NCBI GenBank assembly: GCA_001414345.1 | Contig: LLCB01000041.1 | Coordinates: 434,001 to 498,000, forward strand | Direction: 5' to 3' | DNA length: 64,000 nt | Source: Hymenoscyphus infarciens | Lineage: Eukaryota > Ascomycota > Leotiomycetes > Helotiales > Helotiaceae | Shown: one piece after another, positions 11,157 to 23,419 of the stretch | How positions within the stretch are numbered: the first letter of the stretch is position 1 | How the letters are laid out: each line of letters starts with the position of its first letter | The notes under the pieces: model-generated | What the model saw: only the letters and a program-made list of their open reading frames with translations | Databases searched by the model: none | Told to the model about the DNA's origin: nothing | Made by a program: the position numbers and the translations under genes

Positions 11157-13373
11157 ATGAAGGGGTTCTTTGCTGTACTGGCTTCGGCAGCCTCTTTAAC
11201 GGCCTGCAGTGCGTTCACACCCCTGGCCGGTACCTTTAACCCGACCCAAATACTAATTTAATTATATACTGCAGGTGCTGGACTTGTCCTCCCTCGTGAT
11301 GCCTCACCCGAAGTGCTCGCAGCGGAAGCGCTAGCTATTCCCATGATTTTGGCAGACCGAGCCCTACCAAATTCACCATCAGGAGGATATTCGCCGGCCG
11401 CCGTGGATTGTCCTTCCACGCGACCCACGATTCGAGCCGCAGGAAATCTATCACCCAGCGAGGCCTCATGGCTGGAGAAGAGAAGGCCGGCAACGGTCGA
11501 TCCCATGATATCATGGCTGACGAGAATGAATATTTCGGGATTCGATGCGACGGGGTATATCAACTCTGTCAAGGGCAACATGTCGCAACTCCCTAATATT
11601 GGCATTGCGGTTTCCGGAGGGGGGTATCGAGCGATGTTGAATGGCGCTGGATTTTTGGCTGCTGCAGACAGCCGCACCCGGAACGCAACAAACACTGGTC
11701 AAATTGGTGGTTTGTTGCAAGCAACGACGTATTTGGCTGGTCTCAGTGGAGGGAGTTGGTTGGTGGGAAGCATATACACGAACAACTTCAGTTCAGTCGA
11801 GACTCTTCGCGATGGCAGCAAGGGCTCGTCCGTATGGAAACTTGCCAACTCAATCTTCGAGGGACCAGACACCCAAGGAATCCAAGTTTTGTCTACCGCA
11901 GACTATTTCCGGACAATTGCGGATGAAGTCAGTTCCAAGGCCAACGCTGGTTTGGGTTTCAATACCTCCATTACGGATTACTGGGGACGTGCTCTCTCTT
12001 TCCAACTCATCAATGCCACCCAGGGCGGTCCAGCCTATACTTTCAGCTCCATCGCTGAAGCCGATAACTTCCAAAATGGTGAAATTCCATTTCCATTGGT
12101 GGTTGCCGATGAACGATCGCCAGATACCTTGATTATTTCCTTGAATTCGACCGTATATGAATTCAACCCTTATGAGTTTGGTTCTTGGGATCCGACAACC
12201 TATGGCTTCGTACCAACTCAATATCTTGGATCAAACTTTACTGGCGGGTCTGTGGTTGCAGACCAGCAATGCGTGCGTGGTTTCGACCAAGCCGGTTATG
12301 TTATGGGCACCTCATCTTCCTTGTTTAACTCTTTCTTGCTTAATATCAATACTACAGCCATCCCAACATTCTTGCGCAATGTCTTCACCGATATTCTACA
12401 GGAATTTGGATCCGCAAATAATGATATCGCGCAATATCAACCCAATCCATTTTTTGGTTACAACAATCTCACCAACCGCAACGCCCAGAATAAGGAATTG
12501 TCTATGGTTGATGGAGGGCTAGATCTCCAAAATATTCCATTATACCCTCTCATCCAACCCCAACGAGGAGTCGATGTGATCTTTGCAATTGACTCTTCGG
12601 CTGACAATGAGGACGTTGATACTCGTAAGTTACACTTCCCCTGTGCTACCTTGTTTTGCCACCATCAACTAGCCTTATTTCTCGGCAATTATTGTCATAG
12701 AACTGACTTATTTCCCAGACACTTGGCCAAACGGTGCATCTCTAGTAGCTACATATCGTCGTTCCTTGAATGCCACCATCCAGAATGGAAGTGCCTTTCC
12801 TGCGATCCCTGATATCAAAACTTTCGTCAATCTAGGCTTGAACACCAGGCCAACGTTTTTCGGGTGTGACGCTGCTAATACAACAGTCGGACAAGACGGA
12901 ATTGCTCGTAAGTCAAGCCTCTCCATGGTCACGGGACGAAGTTCTGAGTATTTTCTAATAAACAAATAGCCCTCATCGTATACATGCCAAACACACCTAT
13001 GATCTTCAATTCCAATGTCACAACATTCACACCATCATACACCGATGCCGTCCGCAACGCAATCATCGAAAACGGCCACGATATCGCAACCATGGGCAAC
13101 GGAACCCTCGACAAAGAATGGCCAACCTGCATGGCCTGCGCAACACTCAGTAGATCATTTTACAAGACCAACACCACGGTCCCAGCAGCTTGCACCACAT
13201 GCTTCAAAAGATACTGCTGGGATGGATCCTTGGACACCAAGACTCCGGCAGCTTTCTACCCCACATATAAGTTGGGCGAACTTAAGATTACGAGTGCTGC
13301 TAGTCCGGTTGTGGCTGCGAAGATGAGTGCTTGGATCGGGGCTTTTGCTGTTGCCGCTTTTATACTTGCTTAA
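11157..13373 (+). CDS. Secreted lysophospholipase / phospholipase B
   Basis: Four exons: 11157-11229, 11275-12624, 12719-12907 and 12970-13373 (2,016 nt, 671 residues), all with GT-AG introns that keep phase. A signal peptide ([19 protein letters not shown]) is followed by the fungal PLA2c catalytic domain. The [13 protein letters not shown] oxyanion/Arg motif is at about residue 138, the nucleophile elbow GLSGGSW at about 183, and the catalytic-Asp region [12 protein letters not shown] at about 437. The C-terminus is Cys-rich ([19 protein letters not shown]) and ends in a hydrophobic segment after [12 protein letters not shown], suggesting a GPI signal. The enzyme removes acyl chains from phospholipids and lysophospholipids outside the cell or at the cell surface. 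Many NxT/S sites suggest N-glycosylation. Length is normal for the family. Confidence 0.93.
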
Positions 13374-14403
13374 CTTCTTGATATTTATTGGGGGTGTACA
13401 AACGGGGCTTGAAATTGTGCTAGAATTTTTTGGTTTTCCTTGTATATTGATTGATCCATTGCATTTTAATTTGGCATTGGGTTCGGACTTGCATTGGGTT
13501 GTAGCGTGGCGTTTTAGGGTGGAGATTGAATATATCCCATTTATGACTGCACCAATAATTCGTGATTCGTTGCTCCAGATGGATGCCTCTCAAAAGCTCA
13601 ACCCCATGTGATCTCATGCCTTTTAACTCAATGGAATTCCCCCTCCGCATAACCGGAGTATCTATCGCTACTTCTAAGAGAAAAGATGCCCCCGCCAAAC
13701 CTCACACAAAAGTTACTGCATCTCCATAACTTCAGATCATGCGCAAAGATACCCCCGAAGAGAAACCGAACAATCTCCTGCCAAGCAAGCCACCCTGCGC
13801 CTTCTCGGATGTCTGAACCAATCATAGGTTATTGAGCGGGTATAAATCTGCACGTGGTCAGCCTCATCAGCCCTGGAAGGAAGGGGCGGGGGAAGCAGTG
13901 AGACTCAGCCTTGTTGTACGCAGAAGGGAGGAGGCCGGGGAGGGTTGGGTTGGGGTTACATGTTTTACTTTTATGAAGTGTTTTGTTTCTAGGTTGGAGG
14001 GAGACCTCTTGTGGGGTTACTTTTCGTGGTTCTGTGAAATACGTTTGAGAGTTGGTTGCTCTCTCTCTCTCTGGCTTCTCTTCCCTCTTTTTTTGTTTTT
14101 GTTTGGACAGAGCTGAGACTGAGATTGGGATTGAGATTTGAGGTCAACGGTTGTTCTTTCCTTCCTTGTATCGGTGCCGACAGAGCGAAAAAGTTGGAAT
14201 TTGAGAGATCGAGTCTCGGCTGCTTCCCGTCAGGCTCTGCTGCCAACACTACACTGGGCTTTGTCAACTTTCAAGGACGCCAATTCGGAGATCGAAAACC
14301 GGCGGTAGAGTTTTCGAATCGAGGCTCCCCGAGACTCATATTTGAACTCGAACTCGCTAGAACTCACCAATCCTCACCCTACACTCACCCCACTACCAAA
14401 AAA
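13374..14403. other. Intergenic spacer
   Basis: About 1 kb. It contains CT-rich runs (near 14063-14076) probably belonging to the promoter of the next gene. An upstream open frame from 14056 runs in phase into the next gene, but the ATG at 14404 has the better context (ACCAAAAAAATGTC). No other gene is supported. Confidence 0.4.
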
Positions 14404-15006
14404 ATGTCACTCCTCACAACACACATCCAACCAACCTGCTTCTCCTCCGCCAACCTAACACTCATACCACCAAGCTACCTCTACACCTCCCCCGGTCGCG
14501 CGTGTGTGGTCTCCTCCAATTTCAGTACCCCTTCGAGTTCAAATCTCAACATATTGACCGTCTCAAAGTCCTCAGGGTCCATGAGCGAAAGTGTTTTCCA
14601 AACTTGTTGTGGGAGTGATTCCGGGATTGGGAAATTTGTAGAGGGAGGCTGTGGGTATGCGTATTGTAATGTCACGAATGCGGCGGCGGGGGAGGGGTTT
14701 ATGTCTTGTTTGAATGCTACGGTATGTTGAGGGGACTCTTTATCTTTTTGATTATATCTTTTTTGAATGATTTAGGAGCATTATTCTGTGCTGATTCCTG
14801 AGATATTTTTTTTTTTGGATCTTGGTAGTTGAATACTGACTTTCGTCTTTTAGGGAGGTGGGGTTCGTGGGAAGTGTTTTTTGAGTGAGGTTGGGGGGCT
14901 GGGTGGTGAGGGGAAGAAGGGGGAGGGTGGGAAGATGGAAGGGAAGAAGACTTTGATGGGGATTGGGGTGTTGGCTGGGTTGGTTGGAGGCATGGTGATG
15001 TGTTGA
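14404..15006 (+). CDS. Small Cys-rich protein with hydrophobic C-terminus
   Basis: Two exons, 14404-14721 and 14854-15006, joined by a phase-0 intron (GTATGT...TTTTAG), give 156 residues. There are about eleven cysteines, including an adjacent pair (QTCCGSDSG) and the spaced set GGCGYAYCNVTN and FMSCLNAT. The tail is Gly/Lys-rich and ends in a hydrophobic segment (TLMGIGVLAGLVGGMVMC), like a membrane or GPI anchor. There is no convincing signal peptide from this start. An in-frame ATG at 14056 with a hydrophobic start (MLSLSLASLPSFFVFVW) is an alternative, but it lies in what looks like 5' UTR. The family is not recognised. Confidence 0.6.
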
Positions 15007-17014
15007 CGAAGGTGTATTGCGTTGTTAGAAGAGAGCGAAGTTCGAAAGTGGAAGGATTAAGAATCAAGTGCGTCTAGTTTAAGGGAGATTGGCGAGGGTT
15101 CACTTTGGCAACTGGAGAATATTTGGATTGGAAATCAAATTGGTCTTTGGTGATGGGATGAAAGTGAGATGGAGGGAGAGATATTCTGGGTTTGGAATTG
15201 TGTTTGGATTGGTTCTTCAAGATGGACGGGCAATGGGAAGGTAGCGAGGCGAGCGAGGGTTTTCTTTTTATTATGTGCATGTCATGGGGCGTTGTGGCGA
15301 AGGAAATACCCAGTTTTTGAGTTTTTTTATTAGCAGAATTGGTATGGATATGAAATGGAAAATTCTTCTCTCTTAACCCGGTGTTGTTTTAACACTACCC
15401 AAATTGAATTACCAGACAAATTCTTAAGTGACTGACTGCAGCTTTCCTACCTTTGCTGGCAGACTTTTCTTAGCATGTTACAACTCGCTGTCCTTTGCGA
15501 ACCATCAATACTCTTACGATTGTTTTAGATGGCGCTTGCTTTTCAACTAGTTTCCCATTGGTTGTCTGGCACTCATAACTAGCAGAATAACAATTGCCAT
15601 CTGTTGAGCCTAATTTGTGGGTTTTGTGGGTTAACTAAAGCTGCACGGCATAAGTGAAAACATAATGTTTGGCACACAAGCTTGAATCTAATTTGGTTAT
15701 AGTTTTGACAAATCGAATGACGCTGTTAATTATTAAAAATTTTTGGTGTGTAGTTGTATTTCTTGAAAGGAACTCGCTTTTAGGCCCTCATTTATGAACT
15801 TAGTCTCTAGTCATTTTCAGTTCTAGTATACTTGACATCTTTTGGGTAGAAACCACTTTTTTTCTAATTATTAACCTAGGCTAAATTAGGTTATGACTTG
15901 CTCTTACTACGTTAGAACAACACCAAGCTTTTTTATAGGAAGCTTCTCTTATGAGGGCTATGACCAACGGATCAAGACTCAAACCTTGATTAGTTTAGTA
16001 ATCAACTTCTAACAAACTTACGAATTATATGACATAAACTATACTTTCTTATTTTAATCTTCTAAACGAAATATATAAATAGGAGAAAGAATTCAAGCTT
16101 AGCTGAAGGAGTTTATGACTTTCAGTATATTTTACTCACTAATTAGTATTAGCTAATCATGTTACTACTGTGTAGTATTTATTAGTAATTCTAGTAAGTT
16201 TAACTATTCTCTTATATTATCGTAGATATTTAGAGTAATTGTGTTAATCAAACAAAGTCTAGAACGTCTTATAAGCATAGAATATATATACTCATCCGAG
16301 TAACATTTATTTAGTTTGATTATTCTATAGAATTAGAATACTCAAGTAAGCTAAGCGATTTTAGAGTATGCCTAGATAGGATTAGTCATTCTTATAATCA
16401 GTGAATAAATTCTCTAGAAACCTACCAACCCAGCTACGCATTTACTTGGCGTTTATTTATTAGAACACGTAATAGGAAATCCGCTAAATATAATAAGCGA
16501 ATCTGAAATGGAGTTGACCACTTCCTTTAACTATTTTCTCAACCAACTGCCTAGCGTATTTCACTCAACCTAGCATAACCACACTGTTGGCTTGTTAACT
16601 GGACCGACGAACAACCCGAATTTTGCTACCATCCTACACACGTTCAATCTCATCCTCCTCCTTTGTCGTCAACTTGTCGCATACAGCTAGCTAGCAAGCA
16701 AGCTCTTCAGTGTTCGATCTTGCAACGTCAAGATGGCTCATATATTTGAATCAATAGATAAGGTGGTGGATAGGAAGACAATGAAAGTTCTACTAGTACG
16801 TAAGTGCAATAGAGTTGAATGAATGTGTGTATATTCTTAAACTATCAAGAGCTCTAGAGCTCTCGACAAATTACATCTAATGCAACAACCAAATGCAATG
16901 CTCCAGATCGCTTTATGCCAAGAGAGTAACCCCTAAAGCAGGTACAAATAAAAAAACTTGTCACAATATGCTACAAACCACCAACTAAAGTGAATTCCAA
17001 CCCAACAAGCATAC
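15007..17014. other. 2-kb spacer, moderately AT-rich
   Basis: No gene with a recognisable domain. At 16733 an ATG in good context (GTCAAGATGG) opens a short frame (MAHIFESIDKVVDRKTMK...) that meets a GTAAGT donor at 16800. It could be a first exon whose remainder is lost, but there is no downstream partner, so no CDS is called. 15660-16540 is AT-rich and may hold an old repeat. Confidence 0.35.
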
Positions 17015-17677
17015 TTACAAGCCACAAGAGAAGGTGCAATTCATGGAGACGTTCTCCTTGTTGATATCGTAGCTAGTGAAGATGTTGTAGCTTCCACTGT
17101 CGACCTTTCCAACCTTGCAGTAGCCAGTGCTTGTTGATGACCACGCCTGTGTATCAAATGTGGAGTTGACTCCATCCTCGCTGTACTAAACAACCAAGGC
17201 CCTAGCGTCTTTGCAGCTTCCGAAAAGTGCGACGGAAATTTTGGCACCCGCTGCTACGAGGAATCCAGTTGTTATTTTTTGAAGGACGTGGGGTCCGTTG
17301 TTGTCTGGCAAAAGTACGGCCATAGAGAGGACATTATGGGTTCCTTGGGTCTTGTAGTTGAGGTGTAATGAGCATGCTACCTTTCGTCTAGCGCGCGCTC
17401 TAATTTCTTGGTCTCTAAATTTTAATTCTAGGGCTAGGAGAGTGGCTCCGAGGACAGAGCTAGAGAGGAGGCAGACTACCAGAGCAGCCGAGGCGATATA
17501 GTTCTTGCTTGTTGGAACTGAAAAGTTGAAGGTGTTTAAGTATGACTGAGGAAATTGGAAGTGTTGATGAGAATCATAGAATGAAAGAAGAAGATGCTGT
17601 GATGATGAGAAAGAAGAGCGGATGACTTGAAGGGAAGAAGACTTATATACTCCCGAAGCATCTCCCAAAGGCCCCAT
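17015..17677 (-). pseudogene. Small secreted-type protein gene with in-frame TAG
   Basis: A minus-strand frame runs from 17677 to a TAG at 17186-17188 and then stays open in the same frame to TAA at 17015-17017. The part after the stop is protein-like, with YSEDGVNSTF, GYCKVGKVDSGSYNIF and a Cys-bearing end MNCTFSCGL. Before the stop lies a hydrophobic leader (NYIASAALVVCLLSSSVLG) that looks like a signal peptide. The only in-frame ATG (17677) sits upstream of a TATA-like GTATATAAG, so the true start is probably lost or nearer the leader. The TAG could be a one-step change from CAG. Function unknown. Confidence 0.55.
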
Positions 17678-19929
17678 AAGCCTTTGCCTTTCGCAAGTAA
17701 CCAGAAAGGGTTATAAATGGGTCAGCCTGTAAAGATCCAGTAGAAACGAGGCAAAACCAACGAACTCCACCTTTTGCAGCTGATGATAATCCTCCCAAAC
17801 CAAGTGTCCCTCCAAATGTATTTTTACATAAAAGTTGACAAAGGCGCAGTACAGTCTCTTGTTTGTGATCCTTCTATTCATGTAGGTGATATCGTTAGAA
17901 TTGAACAGTGAAATTGCCGCCCCCGCTTGTCGCTTATTGTAACCAATCCCCAAGTATTTGCTAGGGATAACTCACGTTTTATTCCTGGACTATGTTCCAC
18001 TTTGGGACGCCATAAATACTTCCGCTTTACGCTGATTGCGGAAAACCGGAAGTGGATTGGCATGTTTGGAGTTTTGGACGCTGTCATGCTGAAGATGGCA
18101 GTCGGCGCACTTCGCCATGTTATGCGAACAGGCTGAGAAAACTGTGTCATTGCTCTATAAGCTTGTGGTTAAATATTTACAGTACTGCTTAAGAAGCAAA
18201 TTGGTCACAGCTGATAATTCAGGGAACGGAGAGTTTGAATTATTGAGTGGTAGAGTGATGCCAATCGTGGTCGAGTCGTACATTGCCCCATAGCTCGTAG
18301 CGTACCAATGGTAATATTACCACATTGCCCCACCAAAGCAGGACCTATACTACTACCCCGCTTGCTCGAAGTCTGACTAGCTCACTTGAACTGTAAAGGA
18401 ATAAAACCCCATTTTGTTATTTTCGTGCCGTGTTGTTGCTCAGCCTATCTAGCTTCCATTGCAACTCAACCATAGATACTCACACGGAACCCGGCATACC
18501 AGTGAGGCCAAGTAAGTGGAATACGGGCATTTTACGTGAAGGGCTCTGCCGCGAATGTTTAAATATTACTATAACGGGTTTCTTGGTAAAAGTCCTAGAG
18601 GGAGAAGGTAAAGCGATAGAAGCGCTTTTTCCCGAGAAACTGTCGAGCAAAGTCAACTCACGCTTTCAATACCTTGCAAATAGTCGTAAACTACCATGAG
18701 ACTGAAAGATCTCGATTAGAGGCGCTTCAATGGAGATCGCGGGGGGCAAAACATGGGAAATACTTACCTGCCTCGCCTCTCCTGCTGTAGCATGTAACCC
18801 CAAATCTTGGAATCAAAGAATCCTACAACAATCCAAGACTCATCCGTGTGCTGGAAATCAGTCAGCGTCTGCACCGCTGACAAGTCCTTTCCAGTATCGT
18901 CTGACCAGATGTTGATGAAGGTGGCTCTTGTAAAAGTGATGGCGTAAGCTCAAGCTTTGGTCGTAAGATCATTTGCTCGTGCTTCCACCGAACCCCACGT
19001 AAATCCTTTGAAGTCGTCGTATATCGGTGGGGGCGGCTCAGTCTCTAACCTTGATCGAACCTCAACTGTTTGAAGAAGTCAGCAAAATAACATCCTCTAC
19101 CTAGGAAGAAATTAAGTACCCAAGTGTTGAACTGCTTTTATTCAGGACTTTTTGAGAGAACGAATCTTTAAAACTGCCTGGTGACATATCAACGACTGCT
19201 AACTTGCTGAAGAAAGTGAAGGATTGTCGTGATGTATTAAAAGAGGGTTCAAAGACGCGAAACACTGGTTTCTTGGTTTTACTCCCTGCCATTCAGAAAA
19301 TCCATATCATTTCTGGAGTAATGAGAAATCAAGTCAGATACTCGTCGAGTGCAGAATTCTTCACTGACAACATATCTCCCCTGGTGTTTGGGAAGATAAG
19401 CGATTCGAGCATTACCATCCTCACCTACTTTCCCTTGGATTGTGCGAAACAGCCTAGGGCAATAAGAGTATTGGCTCGAGATTCGAGAAGGTTTATAAGG
19501 ATAGGAAGTTTTATTTATTGATTTTCCTAACCTGGGTCAATTACTATGATTATCCGAGAACATTTCGTACAGCATGGGAGAAGGGTGCCCCAGAGCAATG
19601 ACCGGGCGTCTTCCGAACCTGAAGTATTTGCCTTTATCCTGTTCATCACGAGCTTCGATAGCTATCTCAACCACAAGAATGCTACTTTGAATTAAACGGT
19701 GTTCATCGAAGCTATGATCTGTGATCGGCAAGCAGTATCGTTTCTTAGATTGAAGTTGTTGTTGAGGGTCAGTCAGTGACAGCAATGGCATAGGAGTCTT
19801 GGCGTTCACCCCGCACCGCGTGCACATCGCGTTTCCCAGCTTGGTTATCCCTTTATATAAACAGCAACTTCTCATCTCAAGACCCTCAATTCAACACTTC
19901 TTGCCGTCTACGTCGTCTACAACCCCAAA
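17678..19929. other. 2.2-kb spacer without a supported gene
   Basis: Several open frames of 60-105 codons on both strands (for example 18430-18699 and 19204-19521) show no domain, signal peptide or coherent splice pattern. The right end contains the next gene's promoter, with a TATA-like TTTATATAAA at 19851-19860. Confidence 0.4.
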
Positions 19930-20897
19930 ATGACGACAGCCACACTTCCTCCAGAAATCTGGACTCGTGTGATCGAGAAATATGCCGAACCCTCAGCTGA
20001 AGATCCAGTTGATCTAAGTGAACTCTGGATGAGCCACCGTTTTGTCTGTAGAACCTTTAGGACAGCGGTGGAAGATGTATTTCGAGACAAATACCTAAGA
20101 AAGACGTATATTCGATGGGATCTCGGTATTTCCCTCCACAAAACCTGTTATCGCGTTCGAAGAACTAACTGATGCTAGGCATGGCTCGGTCCCGGGATGG
20201 AACGAAGACTTATTTAGGACTCGAGTACGAATTCGATTGTCTGATTGAAGACAATAATGTGGCGGTATTTGGCACAGATGCTGGCGACGAGGAATTCCAT
20301 AAAGAGGTAAACAACAGACTGCGAGAGGCGGTTGAGGATCGTGGGACGCTCTATCCGGTTTTCCTCCCGAAGCATACCGTGCAGATCAATCGCGAACTTT
20401 TCGATAGCCCGATTCCTGGCCTAGAGGTCAACTACGATGATCTAACTATAACATTTGACTGGAAGGCACTGTTCACAAGGTTTTACGGAGAGGAAAGACA
20501 CTATCACCGTTTAGTGGCGGAGTTTTCCGGGCGTCAGCAACGGTTTGCGGAAGAGCTGAAGAGGAAGATGCAGAGAGGGGAAATCGATATGCAGGAAATG
20601 ATGCAGAGAGCCTTCATGATGATTGCCGATTGGAGCCAAAAGTCATACAAAGTCGCTCGAAGAGCCAGGATTTCAAGGTCATTTGAGGAGCAAGGAGATA
20701 CTTGGGATTGGGATACTTTGGATGAAGATATGGCTGCAGAGGAAAAGGAAGCTTTGGAAACCTTGGCCAAAGTAAGACAGTTTGCTAGCATGGAGGATAG
20801 TGACGACGAAGTGAGTGACGAGGACGAGGACGAGGACGATGATGAAGAGGAAAACGAAGAGGATGAATGGGAGGATGAGGAAACCGTCCATGATTAA
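19930..20897 (+). CDS. F-box-type protein with acidic tail
   Basis: Two exons, 19930-20125 and 20179-20897, with a phase-1 intron (GTATTT...GCTAG), give 304 residues. The N-terminus (LPPEIWTRVIEKYAEP ... LWMSHRFVCRTFRTAVEDVF) fits the F-box helix pattern, LPxEIW followed by a hydrophobic helix and a LRxVCRxFR-like stretch. The C-terminus is helical and charged (KRKMQRGEIDMQEMMQRAF) and ends in a run of about 30 Asp/Glu residues. F-box proteins link substrates to SCF ubiquitin ligases through Skp1; the substrate is unknown. A TATA-like box lies about 75 bases upstream of the ATG. The remainder of the protein is not assigned to a family. Confidence 0.75.
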
Positions 20898-21407
20898 TTT
20901 AGAGACGAGAATCTTTTGATTCCGTTAGTACGACCGGTACATCGAATATCAGACCAGTTCAGCACCTCCGCAGTTGATCTTTTCAACCTGGAATCGGGAG
21001 TATCTACTTGTACCGTGGAACCTCAGGTACAGGCACCACAGGCACGTACCGATTGCGGAAACCACCGGATCTTTTATCCCGAGGGCCCGTGACATGGGGC
21101 CATGTCTTTATCGCTGTATCGTATGTTCCCATCGTATGATTTTCTTTTCTTTTCTGGGGAATAAGAATTGCACGTCATCTGCCGAAGGGCAGGCTAAAAA
21201 AAAGTGTCGCTGTGTTTTGAGAATGTATGGTGATCTTCTTCTCTTTTTCCTGGTTTTGGAAACTCAAAGATTCCCTTCTTGAGATCATATCGTTGTTGCA
21301 ACTATCGCATACTACAATACAACCCATTGCCCTTAGCATCTGTCTGCGACTGCAATACCTGAATACCAGAGATTTCCTGGGCAGTGCCCTAAACAACTCA
21401 ATTCGCA
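20898..21407. other. Intergenic, promoter of the monooxygenase gene
   Basis: About 510 bases with several short T-rich and CT-rich runs. No gene is supported. Confidence 0.4.
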
Positions 21408-22984
21408 ATGGCGCCCTCAGAACGACCCCTCGAAATTGCCATTATTGGAGCTGGTCTGGCTGGAGTCACACTAGCACTTGCTTTAACAGGAAACAATCCC
21501 AACCTCCATCTCACGATCTTCGAAGCGCGTCGCAAATTCTCGGAAATCTCAAATGGCGTGGGCTGTAAGTTGGATGTTGTTTTTCCATTCGATTTCACCC
21601 CACCTGCTTCCTCATTGCCCCTCACCACAATCCCCCCCCCCCCAAAAGTGTCAATTTTGTCAATTTTCACCTCTTTATCAACGCAATGCTAATTGTTCAA
21701 TTTTCCAGTCGGTTCCAATGCCGTTCGGGCAATGTCCCTTGTTACGCCAGATATCGTCGGTATCGAGGGTGTCTACGACCATGTCAAAACCCCAAATCTA
21801 GATCCCGAAAAGAGAAATGTATGGTACGATGTGCGACACGGGGATGGGGACAAGGCGGGAGAGCTCATCAAGGAGGTGCCCGGCGAACCAGGCTTCGTAT
21901 TTTGCAGTCTGAGTCGGGCGAAGTTTCTGGAGGGGCTGGTGGGTTTATTAGATCCCCAGGTTAAGCTCAATTTTGGTACTAGAATTATCGACATTGTGGA
22001 TGGGATTGATGAACACGCTGGACAATCAAGACTGCGGTTCGAAGACGGGACGGAGGCGTATGCTGATGCAATTATTGGCTGCGACGGCATTCGTTCGAAA
22101 TGTCGGGAGTTGATGTTTGGTGAGAAGGCGAATGCGGTTTATAGTGGTAAATACGCATATCGGAAGGTGGTTAGTATGAAGAAGGCTATAACGACAGTTG
22201 GGCCCGAGATGAGGAATCGACAGATGTTCTTGGGGAAGGGAGGACATATTGTTACGCAGCCGATTAAAAATGGGGACGCGTTGAATATTGTCGCTTTTCG
22301 GGATGCAAAGGGCGAACCCTGGAAGCAGAGAGTGTGGGTGGTACCGAGCGATCGGGAAACTATGCTGAGAGATTATGAAGGCTGGGGGAAGCAAGCTATC
22401 AAAGTTCTTGAAGTATTTTCTTGCATCGAAGGTGTTCTTGGAGAGTCAGGACTAATATTACTCTTCTAGCTCATTGAGTTCCCGGAGAAATGGGGATTAT
22501 TCGACAATACTCCAGCAGAAACATATACCGTCAACAACATATGCCTAATGGGTGATGCTGCTCACGCAACAAGCCCGCATCTGGATTCCGGTGCTGGATT
22601 CGCCGTTGAAGATGCCCATCTTCTTTCTGGTCTCCTAAAACCGGAACTCATTAAAACAGCGGCTGATATCAAGTACGCCTTCCGAGCGTGGGATGCGATC
22701 AGGCGGCCGAGATGTAATGAGTTGATCTCGAGATCTCGACAGCAAGGGTTATTACTCGATCTGCAAAAGCCTGGAGGGGAAATTAGTGTTGAGGATGTTA
22801 AGAGGGATATCGAGATAAATCAGAGGTAAGGCGTTCATCTCTTTCACGTTTCGAGATTTGTGCGCTAAGTCTTTATTCTAGATGGGTTTGGGACGTTGAT
22901 CTAGAGGGGATGCTAGAGAAAGCCACAGCATTATTCAAGAAAGAGAAAGAAGGAGAGGGTTTGCTCAAGGTACAAGAAACATGA
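21408..22984 (+). CDS. FAD-dependent monooxygenase (salicylate hydroxylase-like)
   Basis: Four exons: 21408-21564, 21709-22412, 22470-22825 and 22882-22984 (1,320 nt, 439 residues); every junction keeps phase. The Rossmann FAD motif GAGLAG (GxGxxG) is at residues 14-19. The DG motif IIGCDGIRSKCR is at about 177-183 and the GD motif CLMGDAAHATSPH at about 315. These are the three FAD/NADPH fingerprints of group A flavin monooxygenases (PF01494). Such enzymes hydroxylate aromatic or secondary-metabolite substrates; the closest named type is salicylate 1-monooxygenase, but the substrate cannot be read from sequence. The usual PHQGAGAGQ stretch is PHLDSGAGF here. There are no neighbouring PKS/NRPS genes, so it is not a visible cluster member. 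Intron 1 contains a run of ten C's. Confidence 0.9.
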
Positions 22985-23419
22985 GAGATAGAAATGGGCA
23001 TCGGGATTGTTAGAGTAGGTTGGGGTTTTCTTTCGGCGCAAAACACTTGATATAGATTTCTGGTTGCAGGTAAACGACGCAAACTCGGAGTATTGGACTC
23101 ACCTGGCAAAATAGCTTAAAAAATTGTGGTCAGCAACGTGGTTTTGTTTGACCTCATGGGATTGTTGTTTCCCGCCCTTATGCTGTGCTAAGATCGCTCT
23201 CCGGTCTTCACAAGCTTTTCTGGTCACTCGTTCTAGCAAACTTGCGCCCTGGAAGGGAGGCAGATTGCGAAACCAATCTTGAGATCCGAAGCGCCAGTAA
23301 AACTCAGGAGGGCGCATCTACTAGTCATCTCCCCTCCACCTCGCATTCTCAAGCACGTTCCTGGGGGTTCTTTTGTAAAAGGAAGGGTAGCACTGATGCG
23401 CTAGAGGTTATTGAAGGCT
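22985..23419. other. Spacer up to the AT-rich block
   Basis: Ordinary composition, with no gene supported. Composition changes abruptly at about 23420. Confidence 0.45.

Noticed and set aside
18430..19521. Open frames of 60-105 codons in the spacer before the F-box gene
   Set aside because: No homology-like motifs, signal peptides or consistent exon structure.
21408..22984. Secondary-metabolite cluster around the FAD monooxygenase
   Set aside because: Neighbouring genes are an F-box protein and transposons; no PKS, NRPS, terpene cyclase or transporter is present.
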